From Herbidospora solisilvae (GTDB lineage: Bacteria > Actinomycetota > Actinomycetes > Streptosporangiales > Streptosporangiaceae), in assembly GCF_009901565.1 (NCBI RefSeq), contig NZ_WXEW01000003.1, positions 559,312 through 623,311 on the forward strand: 64,000 nucleotides of DNA. The letters run 5' to 3'. The first letter of the stretch is position 1; every line of letters begins with the position of its first letter. Under the pieces are notes generated by a model. It searched no databases, had not been told where the DNA came from, and was given only the letters and a program-made list of their open reading frames with translations. The translations under genes and the position numbers were made by a program. Of the stretch, positions 62,170-64,000 are shown piece by piece.

Positions 62170-64000
62170 TCAAACGCGGCACAGGATCACCGGAACACCG
62201 TTGAACACGGCATTCCCGGACAGCGGATCAATGATCTTTTCATCCGTCAGCACGTTGACGTTCACGCCCGCGTTCCCGGACGCCACCTGTTGCGGCAACC
62301 CGTCGTGTCCCCAGCCGTGCGGCAGGCTCACCACGCCGGGCATGATCTTGTCGGTCGGTTCGAGCGGGACGGTCAGCTCGCCCGCCTCCGACCGGATCAG
62401 CGCGTGGTCTCCGAGCCCGAGCCGGGCGACATCGGCGGGGTTGATCTGGAGCGTGCAGCGGTTGCTGCCGCCGACGAGTGGTTCGATGTTGTGCAACCAC
62501 GAGTTGTTCGACCGCAGGTGGCGGCGTCCGATCAGGACGAACTCGGGCGCCGCCCGGTCGAGCCGGTCGCGGAGCCGGGAGACGTCCTCGACGATCTCCG
62601 GCGGCGCCAGCTCGATCTTCCCCGAGGCCGTGGTGAGGATCCCGGGCAGGCGTGGCCGCAGGGGTCCAAGGTCCAGGCCGTGGGGGTGCTCGTCGCGCAG
62701 CTTGCGCAGCGTGAGGTCGCCGCCGTTCCATTTCCCGTACGGCCCCAGCCGCAACATGGCGTCGAGACGGCGCTCGGCCCCGGTGTCCCCGTCGAGTTCG
62801 GCCGGGTCGTGGTCGCCGATGATCTGACCGATGATCAGGTCGTCGACGTCTTCGATGCCGGAGGCGATCGTGATGAGCCGGGTGAGGATCTCGGCCTCCG
62901 ACGGCCCGTCGGCCGCCATGACCGGCGGCGAGTAGCGGGCGTAGTTCCGCACCGCGAAGTTCAGCAGCGCGAAGTCGTAGTGGCCGGTGGCCAGCAGCCG
63001 GGGCGGCGGCAGGATCACGTTCGCGTGGCGGGTGGTCTCGTTGAGGTAGATGTCGACGCTGACCATGAAGTCGAGCCTGGTCAGAGCTTCGGCCAGCCGT
63101 TTCGCGTTGGGCGCCGACGAGGCCGGGTTCCCGGCCACGGTGACCAGGGCTCTGATCCGCCCCTCGCCGGGCGTCTCGATCTCGTCGGCCAGGGTCGCGA
63201 CGGGCAACTCGCCGTTGGTCTCCTTCAGGCCGCGGACCCGGCTGGTCCAGCGTCCGGTCCGGTACGGCTTGCGCCGGCGCGCGCCCTCGGTCGCGGGCGC
63301 CGGGAACATGGCCCCACCCGGGCGGTCGAGATTGCCGGTGAGGACGTTGAGGACGTCCACGAGCCACTGGGTCACGGTGCCGAACTCGGCGGTGCAGGTC
63401 CCGATGCGGGCGTAGACGGCGGCGGTGGGGGCGGCAGAGAGGGCGCGCGCGAGCCGTACCGTCACCTCGGCCGGGACGCCGCAGGCGGCCTCCACCACCT
63501 GCGGCGGGAAGTCCTTGACGACCGCCTCGACCTCGGCCAGCCCCTCGACGGGCAGGGCGACCTTCACCAGGTTCTCGGCGAAGAGCGTGTGCGCGATCCC
63601 GGCCAGCAGGAACGCGTCGGTGCCGGGCCGGACGAAGACGTGCTCGTCGGCCAGGTCGGCGGTCCGCGTCCGCCGGGGATCGACCACCACGAGGGTCCCG
63701 CCCCGCTTCCTGAGGGCCTTGAGACGGCCGGGGAAGTCCGGCGCGGTGCAGAGCGACCCGTTCGACTCCAGCGGATTGGCCCCCAGCATGAGGAGGAAGT
63801 CGGTCCGGTCGAGATCCGGCACGGCGATCGTCATCGGATGCCCGAACATCAGCCCCGAGGCGACGTGCTTGGGCATCTGGTCGGCCGTGCTCGCCGAGAA
63901 GACGTTCCGGGTGCCCAGCGCCCTGATGAGCGCCCCTCCGTAGAGAGACCCGGCCATGCTGTGGGCGCTGGGATTGCCCAGGTAGACGGCCCGCTCGGGT
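62170..64000 (-). CDS. Molybdopterin-dependent oxidoreductase (5' partial)
   Basis: The frame stays open to the window edge, so the N-terminus is missing; upstream of the first ATG at 63957 the coding signal continues ('YLGNPSAHSM'). 610 residues are visible, including the domain that binds the pterin cofactor ('VVVDPRRTRTADLADEHVFV', 'GTDAFLLAGI') and a C-terminal substrate/cofactor part ('HGWGHDG', 'RRHLRSNNSW'). Member of the nitrate reductase/formate dehydrogenase-like family. The missing N-terminus holds any Fe-S site, so the type cannot be fixed. Confidence 0.9.
   Translation of the reverse strand, partial: PERAVYLGNPSAHSMAGSLYGGALIRALGTRNVFSASTADQMPKHVASGLMFGHPMTIAVPDLDRTDFLLMLGANPLESNGSLCTAPDFPGRLKALRKRGGTLVVVDPRRTRTADLADEHVFVRPGTDAFLLAGIAHTLFAENLVKVALPVEGLAEVEAVVKDFPPQVVEAACGVPAEVTVRLARALSAAPTAAVYARIGTCTAEFGTVTQWLVDVLNVLTGNLDRPGGAMFPAPATEGARRRKPYRTGRWTSRVRGLKETNGELPVATLADEIETPGEGRIRALVTVAGNPASSAPNAKRLAEALTRLDFMVSVDIYLNETTRHANVILPPPRLLATGHYDFALLNFAVRNYARYSPPVMAADGPSEAEILTRLITIASGIEDVDDLIIGQIIGDHDPAELDGDTGAERRLDAMLRLGPYGKWNGGDLTLRKLRDEHPHGLDLGPLRPRLPGILTTASGKIELAPPEIVEDVSRLRDRLDRAAPEFVLIGRRHLRSNNSWLHNIEPLVGGSNRCTLQINPADVARLGLGDHALIRSEAGELTVPLEPTDKIMPGVVSLPHGWGHDGLPQQVASGNAGVNVNVLTDEKIIDPLSGNAVFNGVPVILCRV

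Overview
This window comes from the chromosome of a high-GC Gram-positive actinomycete. The evidence is the dominant GC-ending codon use, frequent GTG starts, many ATGA/GTGA gene overlaps, a BldG-type anti-anti-sigma factor and the actinobacterial 'helicase/secretion neighbourhood' (Tad pilus genes beside a DUF1998-type helicase). The single-ATPase (TraB/FtsK) transfer module with a GntR repressor, and the putative ornithine-lipid pair, point to the Streptosporangiales or relatives. That family-level placement is inference. No rRNA, tRNA or CRISPR array was seen.

Left part (1-30,050) is accessory DNA. It opens with the 3' 7.9 kb of a giant RHS/YD-repeat polymorphic toxin. The gene carries DNRLRE, LamG and fibronectin-like repeat insertions and ends in a HINT self-cleaving domain, a restriction-endonuclease-fold toxin and an overlapping immunity gene. 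Next come a sigma factor, a membrane pair with a collagen-like protein, small secreted and membrane ORFs, and a 354-aa winged-helix-like protein of unknown role. From 13,836 to 27,381 lies an actinomycete conjugative-element-like block. It holds a serine recombinase with an endonuclease VII partner and a mostly leftward operon of tightly overlapping genes (HU-like protein, TraB/FtsK ATPase, membrane and helical transfer proteins, DUF2637/Spd-like protein, excisionase-type HTH). A rightward GntR repressor/PP2C/zinc-ribbon group is divergent from it. No tyrosine integrase or replication initiator is visible. A PIN-like protein and two membrane-anchored lipoprotein-like genes complete this side.

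The accessory DNA ends inside a chromosomal Tad locus. Only the last ~110 codons of the TadA/CpaF ATPase remain (30,051-30,395), followed by tadB-, tadC-, Flp-pilin-, TadE- and TadE-like genes. The gaps between these pilus genes are unusually large. They hold degenerate GT-skewed tandem repeats, a ~54-bp tandem repeat and a dense cluster of DnaA-box sequences (three perfect TTATCCACA).

Right part (34,456-64,000) reads as ordinary core chromosome: MrfA-like helicase, BldG and an RsbW-like kinase, H+-translocating pyrophosphatase, SixA-like phosphatase, FUSC exporter, SerB, an OlsB/OlsA-like acyltransferase pair, an ABC exporter, a QueA-like enzyme with an SDR, a GAF histidine kinase/NarL regulator pair, a Ser/Thr kinase with a WD40 propeller, a SPFH protein, a TSUP permease, a Rieske protein, an HD hydrolase and the 3' part of a molybdopterin oxidoreductase. 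A REP-like palindromic element occurs three times. A run of G and C homopolymers after hppA looks like damaged sequence. Two paralogous secreted proteins flank the QueA-like/SDR/two-component block.
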